Origin: a virus
DNA: 23,604 bases
Direction: 5' to 3' (one strand)
IMG/VR virus record: IMGVR_UViG_3300045425_000030
Location: 1-23,604 of that record
The notes beneath the pieces were generated by a model. That model saw only the letters and a program-made list of their open reading frames with translations, made no database searches and was not told the DNA's origin. Below, in pieces: positions 7,402-15,062 of the stretch; position 1 is the stretch's first letter; each line of letters starts with the position of its first letter. The position numbers were made by a program, and so were the translations under genes.

Positions 7402-7435
7402 ACTATACGATATTCCTTGCATCGTGCAAGTGTAT
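7402..7435 (-). promoter_or_regulatory. Candidate promoter with overlapping operator
   Basis: On the minus strand TTGCAC (7429-7424) and TATAGT (7407-7402) are separated by 16 bp, close to a sigma-70 promoter, with the ATG of the downstream gene about 40 nt further on. A 6-bp inverted repeat CTTGCA/TGCAAG (7416-7421/7425-7430) covers the -35 box. The same 18-bp pattern, TACACTTGC-N3-ATGCAA, recurs at the start of the neighbouring helix-turn-helix gene, suggesting a repressor-binding site. Confidence 0.5.
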
Positions 7436-7458
7436 TCGCAAAAGAATTCCATAAAAGT

Positions 7459-7665
7459 TTACTTTCCAGCGTTTTTGCAGGGTTTTCTGCCAGTTTTTTC
7501 TTTTGCCGGTCTGCTCGCTGACGCTGGAATCATCCAGACTTTGCGACCCATCGGGTCGTTTTTCGTGCGTGCCCCGGCGATGCGACGATCAGCCAGCCAC
7601 TGCATGACACGCTGGCGAGAGACACTATTTTTCAAAGCGTACTGCGACGGAGAAAGGTATTGCAT
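7459..7665 (-). CDS. Small helix-turn-helix DNA-binding protein
   Basis: A 68-residue protein. The N-terminal segment LSPSQYALKNSVSRQRVMQW followed by LADRRIAGARTK...GRKVWMIPAS has the layout of a MerR/excisionase-type winged helix-turn-helix: helix 1, recognition helix starting VSRQRVMQWL, then a wing ending in W-x-IP. The C-terminal tail is basic (PAKEKTGRKPCKNAGK). It could be a transcription regulator or an excisionase-like protein; with no integrase in view, regulation is more likely. A matching operator-like site overlaps its own start codon (7659-7678) and another lies over the promoter just downstream (7416-7435), suggesting autoregulation. No good Shine-Dalgarno is seen. Confidence 0.7.
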   Translation of the reverse strand: MQYLSPSQYALKNSVSRQRVMQWLADRRIAGARTKNDPMGRKVWMIPASASRPAKEKTGRKPCKNAGK

Positions 7666-7678
7666 GCCGCAAGTGTAC
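7659..7678 (-). promoter_or_regulatory. Operator-like site over the start codon of the helix-turn-helix gene
   Basis: On the minus strand this reads TACACTTGC-GGC-ATGCAA, identical at all fixed positions to TACACTTGC-ACG-ATGCAA at 7435-7418. The partial dyad TTGC/GCAA overlaps the ATG at 7665. Two copies on either side of a small DNA-binding gene are typical of an autoregulatory pair, but binding is inference. Confidence 0.5.
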
Positions 7679-7682
7679 TTTT

Positions 7683-8246
7683 TTATTCTTCCGATGTCAA
7701 TTTATTTTCCGGCCAAATCGGCTTGCCGAGCTTTGCGTTGACCGCATTATGCAGGTCGATAGCCCATCGCGCAAAGTCGTCGTACCGAGGCGGAGAATGC
7801 ACGAGGTATTCTGCGAGCCACTTCCGACACCCGCAACTCGCTTGCGGCACTCGCACGAGCCAGCGCGCAAACCACTCCGGCGTCGCGTCTTGTTTTTCAT
7901 GCAGCTCGGACCACAGGCCATGATACAGAGCAAGAGTCGGATCGAGGTACTTAGGATGCGCAGGCCTCGAACGTGTGTACTCGCTCGATACCGGCCCTAC
8001 GTTGCCTTTTTCGATTGCGTTTTGATTTGGGCAAACGACTCGCTTCAGCAAGCCGATAAGATACTTTTTGTCTGCTGGTCTCGGATGTGGAATGACGTGC
8101 AACGCCAGCGATGCTGTCACGCTATTGATGCGTGTAGACTCGGCTAGGCATACATTGCAAGCACCGTCTGTTGTGCTTGCTGTGGCACCCGCCATCTCCG
8201 ATGCTTGCAGGCAGGTTGTGCCCTGACGGTACTCGCAGATTATCAC
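7683..8246 (-). CDS. Cysteine-containing protein resembling the ERV/ALR thiol-oxidase fold
   Basis: A 187-residue protein if it starts at the GTG at 8246, which overlaps the upstream stop as GTGA; an ATG at 8195 is the alternative. The N-terminal part carries ICEYRQGTTC and CNVC, possibly a metal site. The last 80 residues match the order of ERV/ALR sulfhydryl oxidase landmarks: a W-x-x-LH helix (LWSELHEKQ), a cysteine pair before a helix (CGCRKW), a PP turn, then W-x-x-x-LHNAVNAKLGKP near the end. In true ERV/ALR enzymes the pair is CxxC and the HN-x-VN helix binds FAD; here it is CGC, so the catalytic chemistry may be altered or lost. The assignment is by pattern only. It follows structural genes, including a cysteine-rich one. 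Confidence 0.6.
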   Translation of the reverse strand: MIICEYRQGTTCLQASEMAGATASTTDGACNVCLAESTRINSVTASLALHVIPHPRPADKKYLIGLLKRVVCPNQNAIEKGNVGPVSSEYTRSRPAHPKYLDPTLALYHGLWSELHEKQDATPEWFARWLVRVPQASCGCRKWLAEYLVHSPPRYDDFARWAIDLHNAVNAKLGKPIWPENKLTSEE

Positions 8247-8674
8247 GACAGGGTAAACACGCCCGACGCATGAGCTGCGACGGTCAGGGTGTTTCCAGAA
8301 GTGGCTGTAACATCGGCAGGCGTGGAATCTAAAAGGCAGTAGCAAAGCACGTTCCCACCCACCTCATAGATAACTGCGTGCCGTGCAACGATCGATCCAC
8401 CGCTAGCTGTCCAAACTGGATCGGTTTGGATGTCTACTGTAACCGTCGTTGTACCTCCAAGCGTCAATACAATTGATATACCACCATCCGTATAACCGTT
8501 TGCATTTGCATGTTCGCTTGTATCTAGTCCAGCCCATGTTGTCGTCCCAGAGCCAGGCTGTGTTCCTGTCGATAAATGTAACGCCATCTTCCACGTATCC
8601 GAATTGATGTCAAACGTGCCATCGAGTAGCTTCGTTCTGCCTTCATTCGTAAATGTCCATGCTCCAGCAGCCAT
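8243..8674 (-). CDS. Phage structural protein (beta-rich, tail/fibre-associated)
   Basis: A 143-residue protein beginning MAAGAWTFTNEGRTKLLDG and containing DTWKMALHLSTGTQ, SEHANANGYTDGG, VTVDIQTDPVWTASGG and ARHAVIYEVGG. This pattern is common in phage and prophage genomes as a small putative virion protein near tail genes, often of unknown role. It is beta-rich, with no signal peptide or membrane segment. A good Shine-Dalgarno (AAAGGGAAA) precedes the ATG. It lies between the large repeat-containing tail protein and the ERV/ALR-like protein. It may form part of the tail tip or fibres. Confidence 0.75.
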   Translation of the reverse strand: MAAGAWTFTNEGRTKLLDGTFDINSDTWKMALHLSTGTQPGSGTTTWAGLDTSEHANANGYTDGGISIVLTLGGTTTVTVDIQTDPVWTASGGSIVARHAVIYEVGGNVLCYCLLDSTPADVTATSGNTLTVAAHASGVFTLS

Positions 8675-8695
8675 GATAATTTCCCTTTAAGTAAG

Positions 8696-11212
8696 TTATT
8701 CAGAAGTAACAGTTGGTTCAAAAGTCGTCAAAAACAACGATCGTCTAATTGGTATTGGTGTGTCCACCGGAACCGTACCGCAGTCGCCAGAAACTAGCGT
8801 TTGGGTATCGTAAGTACCTGCCATCGTCGGCGGGTCGTTGCAGATGCAGTCATCGTAAAGCGCATCGGCACAATTGAAAGTTTCCTCAATCCATTCCCAT
8901 GATGCTTCGATCCAAATCCATGTGCACGGATCGGATGGACATGATACTGTGCCCGTAACCGTCGGTGCAAACGTCGTTATCACTAAATCAATTGTAGTTG
9001 GTGTCTCAACAACTGGTGTCAGTATTGTGCTGATAAACGTGCTTAGCGTTAGCGACTCTGTATCCGGTACTACGAGAATTGGAACATAAATCGTTGGCTC
9101 GAATGTTGCAAGCGTCAGCGTAGCGGTTGTTGGCGTCTCAACTACCGGTGCCGCTATCGTTGGCTCGAATGTTGCAACCGTCAGCGTAGCCGTGGTCGGT
9201 GTCTCAACTACCGGTGTTGCTATCGTTGACTCGAACGTCGCCAGCGTCAGTGCAGCCGTGGTCGGTGTAGCTAGTATTGGCGATCCAGCAGACGGGGCAA
9301 ACGTCGTCAGCGTCAGCGATGCAGTCGTCGGCGTCTCAACTACCGGTGCCATGATCGTTGGCTCGAACGTTGCCAGCGTGAGTGCAGCCGTCGTCGGTGT
9401 CGCTAGTATTGGAGATCCAGCGGTCGGTGCAAACGTCGCCAGCGTCAGCGATGCAGTTGTCGGCGTCGATAGTACAGCAGATCCAGCAGAAGGAGCGAAC
9501 CTTGAAATGGTTAGCGTAGCCGTCGTCGGCGTTGCTAGTATTGGTGTCACGATCGTTGGTGCAAACGTCGCAAGCGTCAGCGTAGCAGTTGTTGGCGTTA
9601 GCGTGCTTGGTGCCGCGATCGTTGGCACCAATGTTGCCAGCGTCAGCGTAGCATTGCTTGGCGTAAAACCTCCAGGCAAATTGGCTGAAGGTGCAAAGGT
9701 AGTGAGCGTCAGCGATGCAGTCGCAGGTGTAATCGTCGTCGGTGTTGAAACTGTCGGTGCAAAAAAAGATAGCGTTAGCTCTGCTGGTATCACCGATCCA
9801 GGCGGAGTCACAGTTATCGTCCAGCCCGAAAATGTCTGACATACCTCGACTTCGTTGTAGCCACTGCATGTCACCGTGCGAGACTCTGCAATTATGCGAT
9901 AATGCAATTCGTAATTTATCGGATCGCTAGTCACGACTCCAACGACTAAATCTGGATTGCTATTGCCGACTTGATCGGCTGGCGTTGGGCATTCGTCACA
10001 TGCGTAGGTTGGAAAGCAATCGAGATAGTCAGCAGTTGCTTTTGGTACCATGTAGTCGCAGTAACCAATAATTCCACCGTAGCCTACATGTGCTGTCGTC
10101 CAACTTGCCCACTCGTCGAGAGTCTCGCAATAGTCGTCAGGGTTATTTGGGCTTGCAAATGCGTTGCAGCACATTGTCATGTTTTGCGGAACAGAAATAT
10201 AAACGAATCCGTCTGGGTAACAATTTGTATTTGGGAAGCCCCAAAAATAATACTTATTCGTGCCGCAAATGTTTGTGAAACCAGCCTCAGACTCGGCAGT
10301 AACTATAGTTGCATCGCAAAAATACTGAGTAGGTTCTGCGTCTCCTGTCGGACCGCTTGACCAGCATTGCAAATTTTCGTCGCAAATTATGCACTCGTTG
10401 AAAACGCAACCAGCATTTGGAATATCGCCATTGGCAAACGTGTAGTTGGTGGCAACAGATGGCAGGGAGGTTAATACTTTCTCTCGGCAAACATGCGATG
10501 CTATGTCGTCATATGAGACAATGTCCGCAGGGTCATAATTGTACAAGTCAAAAGTAGGCGATCCAACGACGGAGTTAGCGGGAACCTCCCAGCAATCAAT
10601 ATCGGTAACGCCCTCGTCAGCAGCATAGGTCGTAGATAGCTCGTTGTAATTTCCGTAAAGATAACGTCCAGAATAATTGATTGTTGATCTAATGATATAT
10701 TTAGTAACCGCAGCCGCTGGAGCACAGACATAATCCTCAACCTTCAAAATCACTACGCTAATCGTGTCTGCTCGTAACTCAACAAAGAATCGTTGTCCTC
10801 CTCTCGACCTCACTGTTTTGGTCAACGTTGCAATTGATACTGGCGTAGCAGGGCAGCAGTCGTAAGTTGGTTGTGTTCCCTCTGGCAAATGATTTGGCTT
10901 TGGTGACGAACCAATTGTTGCCGCTTCACCCTCACCATTCTCGCTCCAAAATGATTGCGTGACCGAACCGCAGGTAAACGGGTAGTGGTACGTTTCTGTC
11001 TCGCAAATTTCGGTCTTGTCGTAGGTCATCACGTCGCCACCGTCAAGCACGGTAAAACCTTGCGGTGTGTCGTACTCAAAAACGATCATCGCACAGCATT
11101 GAGAAATCTTAACCCAGTCGTACAGAACCGACATATTGGCAATCGTTATCGTTGGCAGGTCCGCAATGAGCAGCTCGCACGTTCCGCAACAGCAGTTGCC
11201 AATTCCACCCAT
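8696..11212 (-). CDS. Large cysteine-rich, repeat-containing tail or fibre protein
   Basis: An 838-residue protein. The start is the ATG at 11212, overlapping the upstream stop as TGATG; a TTG at 11218 also keeps the frame open. The front half begins GGIGNCCCGTC and carries many Cys residues (CCPATP, CCNAF, CDECP, ICDENLQC), suggesting disulfides or metal clusters. From roughly residue 465 to 750, about thirteen 22-residue units of the form LTLATFxPTxxxPxxxTPTTAT follow; each looks like a beta strand pair joined by a Pro/Thr linker. Such repeats occur in phage tail fibres and surface proteins. The C-terminal part has a further Trp/Cys region (WIWIEASWEWIEE) and ends with one more LTTFEPTV strand. 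Its position after the tape-measure block fits a tail-tip or adhesion role, which is inferred. Confidence 0.75.
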   Translation of the reverse strand: MGGIGNCCCGTCELLIADLPTITIANMSVLYDWVKISQCCAMIVFEYDTPQGFTVLDGGDVMTYDKTEICETETYHYPFTCGSVTQSFWSENGEGEAATIGSSPKPNHLPEGTQPTYDCCPATPVSIATLTKTVRSRGGQRFFVELRADTISVVILKVEDYVCAPAAAVTKYIIRSTINYSGRYLYGNYNELSTTYAADEGVTDIDCWEVPANSVVGSPTFDLYNYDPADIVSYDDIASHVCREKVLTSLPSVATNYTFANGDIPNAGCVFNECIICDENLQCWSSGPTGDAEPTQYFCDATIVTAESEAGFTNICGTNKYYFWGFPNTNCYPDGFVYISVPQNMTMCCNAFASPNNPDDYCETLDEWASWTTAHVGYGGIIGYCDYMVPKATADYLDCFPTYACDECPTPADQVGNSNPDLVVGVVTSDPINYELHYRIIAESRTVTCSGYNEVEVCQTFSGWTITVTPPGSVIPAELTLSFFAPTVSTPTTITPATASLTLTTFAPSANLPGGFTPSNATLTLATLVPTIAAPSTLTPTTATLTLATFAPTIVTPILATPTTATLTISRFAPSAGSAVLSTPTTASLTLATFAPTAGSPILATPTTAALTLATFEPTIMAPVVETPTTASLTLTTFAPSAGSPILATPTTAALTLATFESTIATPVVETPTTATLTVATFEPTIAAPVVETPTTATLTLATFEPTIYVPILVVPDTESLTLSTFISTILTPVVETPTTIDLVITTFAPTVTGTVSCPSDPCTWIWIEASWEWIEETFNCADALYDDCICNDPPTMAGTYDTQTLVSGDCGTVPVDTPIPIRRSLFLTTFEPTVTSE
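8957..9815 (-). repeat. Tandem 66-bp coding repeat array (about 13 units)
   Basis: The DNA encoding the 22-residue units of the large tail protein forms a degenerate tandem array with a 66-bp period. Blocks such as GTCGGCGT, GCAAACGTCG and CAGCGTCAGCG recur along it. Units in the middle (for example those ending ETPTTA) are closer to each other than to the outer units, consistent with recent duplication or exchange within the array. Copy number is likely to vary between relatives. Confidence 0.85.
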
Positions 11213-11880
11213 CAGCAAATCTCCGAAGCAAACCAGCGTCCGTAAGAAGACAACATTAAAATCCTAGTGTCAGCAGGTATCGAAGCTCCAAGTGTTTCGG
11301 CCAAATATTCTTTTGCTGTGATCGTGTCCGTCGCATCGTAAGCCAGCACGTTTGCCGGAGCACCAGCAACTAACGCCGCCCCTTGCGTCTTGCCGTACAT
11401 GCACGAGGTATCGAACATGACTCGCACAATATCGGTTGCAATGTCATCCTCTCCCAGCACTGCGTACAAACTGCCATAGGTTGCCGTGAAAGTTGCGGTA
11501 AGCGAGCCGAGTCTGTCGCCTGCGACGTATGCCGTTCCGTTATGCAGGAGTCGATACACTGGCCCGATCTGTGCAGAGCCGTATTCGTTTGTCAGCACCT
11601 CACGAGGCCCGTTTATTAGCAGCGGGCATCGCATCAATGTTGCGTCAATCGGTCGCTTAATCGTCACGTAGTTAAACGAGCCAGTGACCTCGACTGTACC
11701 GCTAATCTGCATCAGCCCATACGGTGGTACTGTCTGAGCTGAGTCGTTCCGAAAGTAGATAGCGTTGGGAACGGCATTGATGGAATCGGTAGCAATGTCG
11801 CTTGGTAGCAATTCCACCTTGCGCGTAGCTGCCCAGACTCGTTTTTTTTGATCGCTTGAGAATTCTGTCCGCCTAGGCAT
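11212..11880 (-). CDS. Putative phage structural protein
   Basis: A 222-residue protein from the ATG at 11880 (MPRRTEFSSDQKKRVW), which overlaps the end of the upstream gene by 8 nt; a second in-frame start lies 7 codons upstream. The sequence is beta-rich, with YFRNDSAQTVPPYGLMQISG and alternating strands, and no cysteine-rich or membrane segment stands out. No family is recognised with confidence. It resembles accessory virion proteins (decoration or tail-tip) placed among late genes. It is coupled to the next gene by TGATG. Confidence 0.65.
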   Translation of the reverse strand: MPRRTEFSSDQKKRVWAATRKVELLPSDIATDSINAVPNAIYFRNDSAQTVPPYGLMQISGTVEVTGSFNYVTIKRPIDATLMRCPLLINGPREVLTNEYGSAQIGPVYRLLHNGTAYVAGDRLGSLTATFTATYGSLYAVLGEDDIATDIVRVMFDTSCMYGKTQGAALVAGAPANVLAYDATDTITAKEYLAETLGASIPADTRILMLSSYGRWFASEIC

Positions 11881-12283
11881 GGACGATACCCGTCGCCTCA
11901 ATGCTTAGAAGCATTTCGGTTGTAGTTGTCGCGGTACCAAGCCGCGAAACATAGTCGCCAGTCGTCAAATCACCATGAGGCACGATTGATCCAGCCGTCT
12001 GGCCGACAAAGTACGTTGTCCCAACAGCCATCGTAGTGCCTACCAATATCACACTGCCAGAGGTTGCAACAAGTCCATAGCCAGCGTCAATGCCGGGAGT
12101 CATAGCTAAGCCTGTGAGAGCACCAATCGCCGCTGTGCTATTCGCGTCGCATAGCTTGCGTTTTGCGTCCGCCGAGTCGGTGTACAACGTCTGACCTGCG
12201 GATATAGTCGCGCCGAGTAACGCCTGTGCAGATCGCGTCGTCACTGTCGGCCTCACCGCTGTAATTCCAGTTAATGCTGCCAT
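11873..12283 (-). CDS. Small phage structural protein, decoration-like
   Basis: A 136-residue protein rich in Gly, Ala and Thr, with short beta strands: ATISAGQTLYTDSADAKRK, SGSVILVGTTMAVGTTYFVG and PHGDLTTGDYVSRLG. The layout (stacked strands with GxTxxxG turns) resembles small trimeric decoration or capsid-surface proteins of the DUF2190 type, but it is located among tail-tip genes and may decorate the tail or fibre instead. Its start lies 3 nt after the upstream stop, and an AGGA ribosome-binding site is about 12 nt upstream. The assignment is tentative. Confidence 0.6.
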   Translation of the reverse strand: MAALTGITAVRPTVTTRSAQALLGATISAGQTLYTDSADAKRKLCDANSTAAIGALTGLAMTPGIDAGYGLVATSGSVILVGTTMAVGTTYFVGQTAGSIVPHGDLTTGDYVSRLGTATTTTEMLLSIEATGIVHA

Positions 12284-12286
12284 GAT

Positions 12287-13165
12287 TTACAAAAGTCCTA
12301 ATGCGTTAAATGGAAGTGAGTCGTACTTTTTTATCTCTAGCCAAAATGCGTTATTCGGATTCGTTTCTCGCGTCCCGTTTTCTTTGAGCAGTATAGGTTT
12401 CGTGACTGGCTCTTTATTTCCGTCCACCGCTCGAACGATAATGCCACCAGGCGTCAGCCGTTCATAGAATCCTTGATGCCGCATTCTCGAGTACCACGCC
12501 TTAGCCGATGTCGTTCTGTACGGATAACGAAACCGAATCGAGGCGTCAACTTGCCAATAGCCTAGCGTGTCCGTGTTTACTTGCCTTGCCCTGAGTTTTG
12601 TTATTCTTGCGGTGCCAGCAGGCCAGTTAAAAAACGAGTCAGAGTTCACCGCACGTCGGTACATGGCCTGCGTGTACGTGCTGTAGCTCGCGTAGTTCCG
12701 ACTGATGTTCATGACTAGATCGGGGATGCCAACTCGAACGCCTTCAATCGGTTCGTAGTTAGCGTTGATAATCGGGTAGCCGTCAAAGTCTTCATCGATT
12801 TCCTCTTCCGTTTCGATGTCATCGAAGTCGATAACAGGTGGGGAGTTGAGCGGGCTATCATCTCCGCTAGGCCCGACCTCGCCAACGTACTCGCAATCCA
12901 CTATCCAAAATATCGGAGAGATTTGCTTTGGCGAAACTGACTTTGCGTAAACAGTATCGACACCAGGAAACGGTTCGCCACGCAATGGCATTCGCACGCC
13001 TGTTGTCGGATCGACCGCAGCGTACACGTCTAGTACCGTTGAATCGTAAGAGCAAACGACTTGATACGCTTCTTTGAAGGTCACGTCCATCGTGCGAAAG
13101 TTAGCACGAACGACTGCGTTTGATTCGTTGCGTGACCACATTTTTACAACCGAGGTAATGCTCAT
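12287..13165 (-). CDS. Putative tail-tip/baseplate protein after the tape measure
   Basis: A 292-residue protein with no recognised enzyme motif. It has beta-rich ends around an acidic stretch (DFDDIETEEEIDEDFDGYP, about residues 113-131). Its second half has the pattern NISRNYASYS...INWPAGTARITKLRA-like strands, then PVTKPILLKENG and LPFNALGL at the end. Its place immediately after the tape measure is where siphophages encode distal-tail or baseplate-hub proteins, so that role is inferred. The start overlaps the tape-measure stop (ATGA) and carries a strong GAGGAGG Shine-Dalgarno, implying high expression. Confidence 0.65.
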   Translation of the reverse strand: MSITSVVKMWSRNESNAVVRANFRTMDVTFKEAYQVVCSYDSTVLDVYAAVDPTTGVRMPLRGEPFPGVDTVYAKSVSPKQISPIFWIVDCEYVGEVGPSGDDSPLNSPPVIDFDDIETEEEIDEDFDGYPIINANYEPIEGVRVGIPDLVMNISRNYASYSTYTQAMYRRAVNSDSFFNWPAGTARITKLRARQVNTDTLGYWQVDASIRFRYPYRTTSAKAWYSRMRHQGFYERLTPGGIIVRAVDGNKEPVTKPILLKENGTRETNPNNAFWLEIKKYDSLPFNALGLL

Positions 13166-14724
13166 GATACCTCCTCGTACTCTGGCTCTCGCTTGTTAGC
13201 GATTTTTTGCAGGTAGGCAGTCATTGCTTGCATCTGCTGTCGCTGCTCGCTGTTCTGCTGCACTAGCGTTGCTGTGTTGGCTGCTGTGCTAGCTCCAGCA
13301 TTATCGACCTTGCCGCGACTTAATAGCCGCGACTCTGACGCAACCAAGTTAGTTTCGTCGATCTTTAACTTTTGGTCTTTTTGCTTCATGGCCTCATTGA
13401 CTGATCGCTCCTTAGCAATCCTCGCTGCATCGCCTTTGCTTAGTCCTTGCTTCTCCAAAGCGAACGCAGCCGCCGCTTCTTTGCCTTGCGTCAGAAGGAT
13501 TCGTTCTTCTTCGAGCTTTTGCAACTCACTTTCTTTTAGGTCGGCAATGCGTTTTGATTCTGATTCCTTATCGGCAATCGCTTTCTTTTCAATTTCCCGA
13601 TTCTCAATCAGTAGATTCTTTTCAGAGATCAATGCCGCCGCGATCGCTGTGTCACCGCCAACAGTATCTTGGCTCGCTTGCATTGCGTCCCGTTCTTCGC
13701 CCGATAGTTTTAGCAATGCAACTTCATCGCGTAGTTTCGCAACGTATTCACTGGACTTCGCAACCAACGCCGCTTTTTGTTTTACGTCTTCAGCGTTCAA
13801 AGCGATCGTTTCTTTTTCTATAAGCAGTTTCCTTACTTCGTCCTGTGCTAATTCACCTATTGCGTTTCTTACCGAAAGTATTCCGGCCTGCTCTTCTTTG
13901 CTTGCGCGAAGTAATTCCAATTCGGATCGCAAGCTTGCGACGTAATCATCTGACTTTGTTTGCAATGCGTTCTTTAGTTTAAGTGCCTCGTTTTCTTCAT
14001 GCCGTGGCCCGAGCATCTTTTCAATCTCGAGACGCTGTGCATTCATCACGTCGAGACGTGCTTGGTCGTCAGCTAGTTTTGTTTTTGCTTGCTCTGCAAA
14101 TGCTGCACGGTTGCCGGTCTTCATCCAGGCAGCATCCCATTCCTCTACCTCCTTTTTGCCCTTTGAAACTGCTGATTCGACTCCAATCAGTTCCGTTCTG
14201 ATTGATTTCAATAAATCTCCGTACGCTTGTTTCTTTTGCTCTGGATCGGCGATCAGTTCTACGTCTTCTTTGTTTTCGCTAAATTTCACCGCTTGAATAT
14301 TAGCGGCCTGGCCAGAAAGCCTTTTAGCTTGCTCATTTGCTTCGGCTAGTTTCTTAGTCCATTTCTCAGTTTGGAAAATAACGTTTCCGAGTGCATTGCC
14401 GATACCAAACGCAATGGTACCAACCAACCCAACCAACCCTATTTTGAATGCAACTGCACCTGCCCCGCCAAGTTTTTGCACCTCAGCGAATTGTGCTGTC
14501 TTGTCCGCAGCTTCTCCAAGCTGTCCGATGTAGTTTCCGATCTCGGAACCACCTAAAGAAGATGCAATGATCCTTGCAAAGTCGGCTGACTTCTTAGCCT
14601 GGCTGCCAGACTCCTTAACCTTTTTTAGACTCGCATCCAATCCGTCAACAGCCTTGGCCGATTGGTTCACAACCGGCGTTGCGAGGTCTTCTGCTTTGAT
14701 TAGGATCTCTACCGATTCGCTCAT
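13162..14724 (-). CDS. Tail tape-measure protein
   Basis: A 520-residue, strongly helical and charged protein with long coiled-coil stretches (about residues 110-500, rich in Lys, Glu, Ala and Leu). A short hydrophobic, Gly-rich segment (AVAFKIGLVGLVGTIAFGIG, about 88-107) could be membrane-active during DNA injection. Three copies of a helix-turn unit with the pattern Y-V-A-x-L-R-x-E(V/L)-x-LL-x-x-S-x-EE occur near 255-275 and 325-345. Position after the G/GT pair and major tail protein is diagnostic. By the usual rule of about 1.5 angstrom per residue the tail would be near 75-80 nm. It is short for the family but complete. Its start overlaps the upstream stop (ATGA). Confidence 0.85.
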   Translation of the reverse strand: MSESVEILIKAEDLATPVVNQSAKAVDGLDASLKKVKESGSQAKKSADFARIIASSLGGSEIGNYIGQLGEAADKTAQFAEVQKLGGAGAVAFKIGLVGLVGTIAFGIGNALGNVIFQTEKWTKKLAEANEQAKRLSGQAANIQAVKFSENKEDVELIADPEQKKQAYGDLLKSIRTELIGVESAVSKGKKEVEEWDAAWMKTGNRAAFAEQAKTKLADDQARLDVMNAQRLEIEKMLGPRHEENEALKLKNALQTKSDDYVASLRSELELLRASKEEQAGILSVRNAIGELAQDEVRKLLIEKETIALNAEDVKQKAALVAKSSEYVAKLRDEVALLKLSGEERDAMQASQDTVGGDTAIAAALISEKNLLIENREIEKKAIADKESESKRIADLKESELQKLEEERILLTQGKEAAAAFALEKQGLSKGDAARIAKERSVNEAMKQKDQKLKIDETNLVASESRLLSRGKVDNAGASTAANTATLVQQNSEQRQQMQAMTAYLQKIANKREPEYEEVS

Positions 14725-15062
14725 TGCATTGATTCTGCTTTGGCTAGTGCTTCCTCGTTACTCAATACCTTTACCGCTTCTAAAAACCAAACCGACTGAT
14801 CTAGTGTCCCGCCCGCAACTGGCGGTAATCCCTTGCCAAACAGGTCAATTAGTTGGATCGCTGGTACGATCTCTCGACAGTACTTTTGCGGGCATCCGTC
14901 AATCTTTACTCGTCCATGATTGCAGTTGTCGCACCCGCGCCCATCGCACGCCTGGCACTCGATTAGCAATGGCGTAGCATCGCTTCCAATATCTTCGCAA
15001 TGCTTGTCGCTGCAGTGATTGCAAAGCAAGCCCTGCCTAATGCACGCTGCTATCCGGAACTT
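14721..15062 (-). CDS. T-extension of the tail assembly chaperone (GT), reached by -1 frameshift
   Basis: This segment is the -1 frame continuation of the gene at 15050-15406, and no ATG start is available in the part downstream of that gene's stop. Slipping on the A9 run (15061-15069) would join ...LEEKK to KFRIAACIRQ, giving a fused protein of about 228 residues. The extension is unusual: it carries CNHC, CQACDGRG, CDNC and CPQKYC, arranged like a DnaJ-type CxxCxGxG zinc domain. In lambda, the GT product helps load tail protein onto the tape measure. The tape-measure gene follows with an ATGA overlap. A minor alternative is independent initiation at the TTG at 15029. The same frame is open up to 15185, but that part only shadows gpG. 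Confidence 0.75.
   Translation of the reverse strand, partial: KFRIAACIRQGLLCNHCSDKHCEDIGSDATPLLIECQACDGRGCDNCNHGRVKIDGCPQKYCREIVPAIQLIDLFGKGLPPVAGGTLDQSVWFLEAVKVLSNEEALAKAESMQ

Noticed and set aside
7416-7425. Ten-base identity to the start of the CRISPR repeat (CTTGCATCGT), considered as a stray repeat or anti-repeat
   Set aside because: The match stops after 10 bases and the site is better explained as one of a pair of operator-like sequences. No other anti-repeat or tracrRNA-like segment was seen.
8247-8345. N-terminal extension of the ERV/ALR-like gene
   Set aside because: It would overlap the upstream structural gene by about 100 nt; the GTGA overlap start at 8246 is more consistent with gene packing here.
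9192-9839. Plus-strand reading frame of 215 codons rich in Val, Gly and Ser repeats
   Set aside because: It is the complement of the 66-bp tandem repeats of the large tail protein; the periodicity keeps the opposite strand open. No ribosome-binding site or recognisable fold.
13274-13945. Plus-strand Ser/Ala-rich frame of 223 codons
   Set aside because: It lies opposite the coiled-coil region of the tape-measure gene and has low-complexity composition expected of an antisense shadow.
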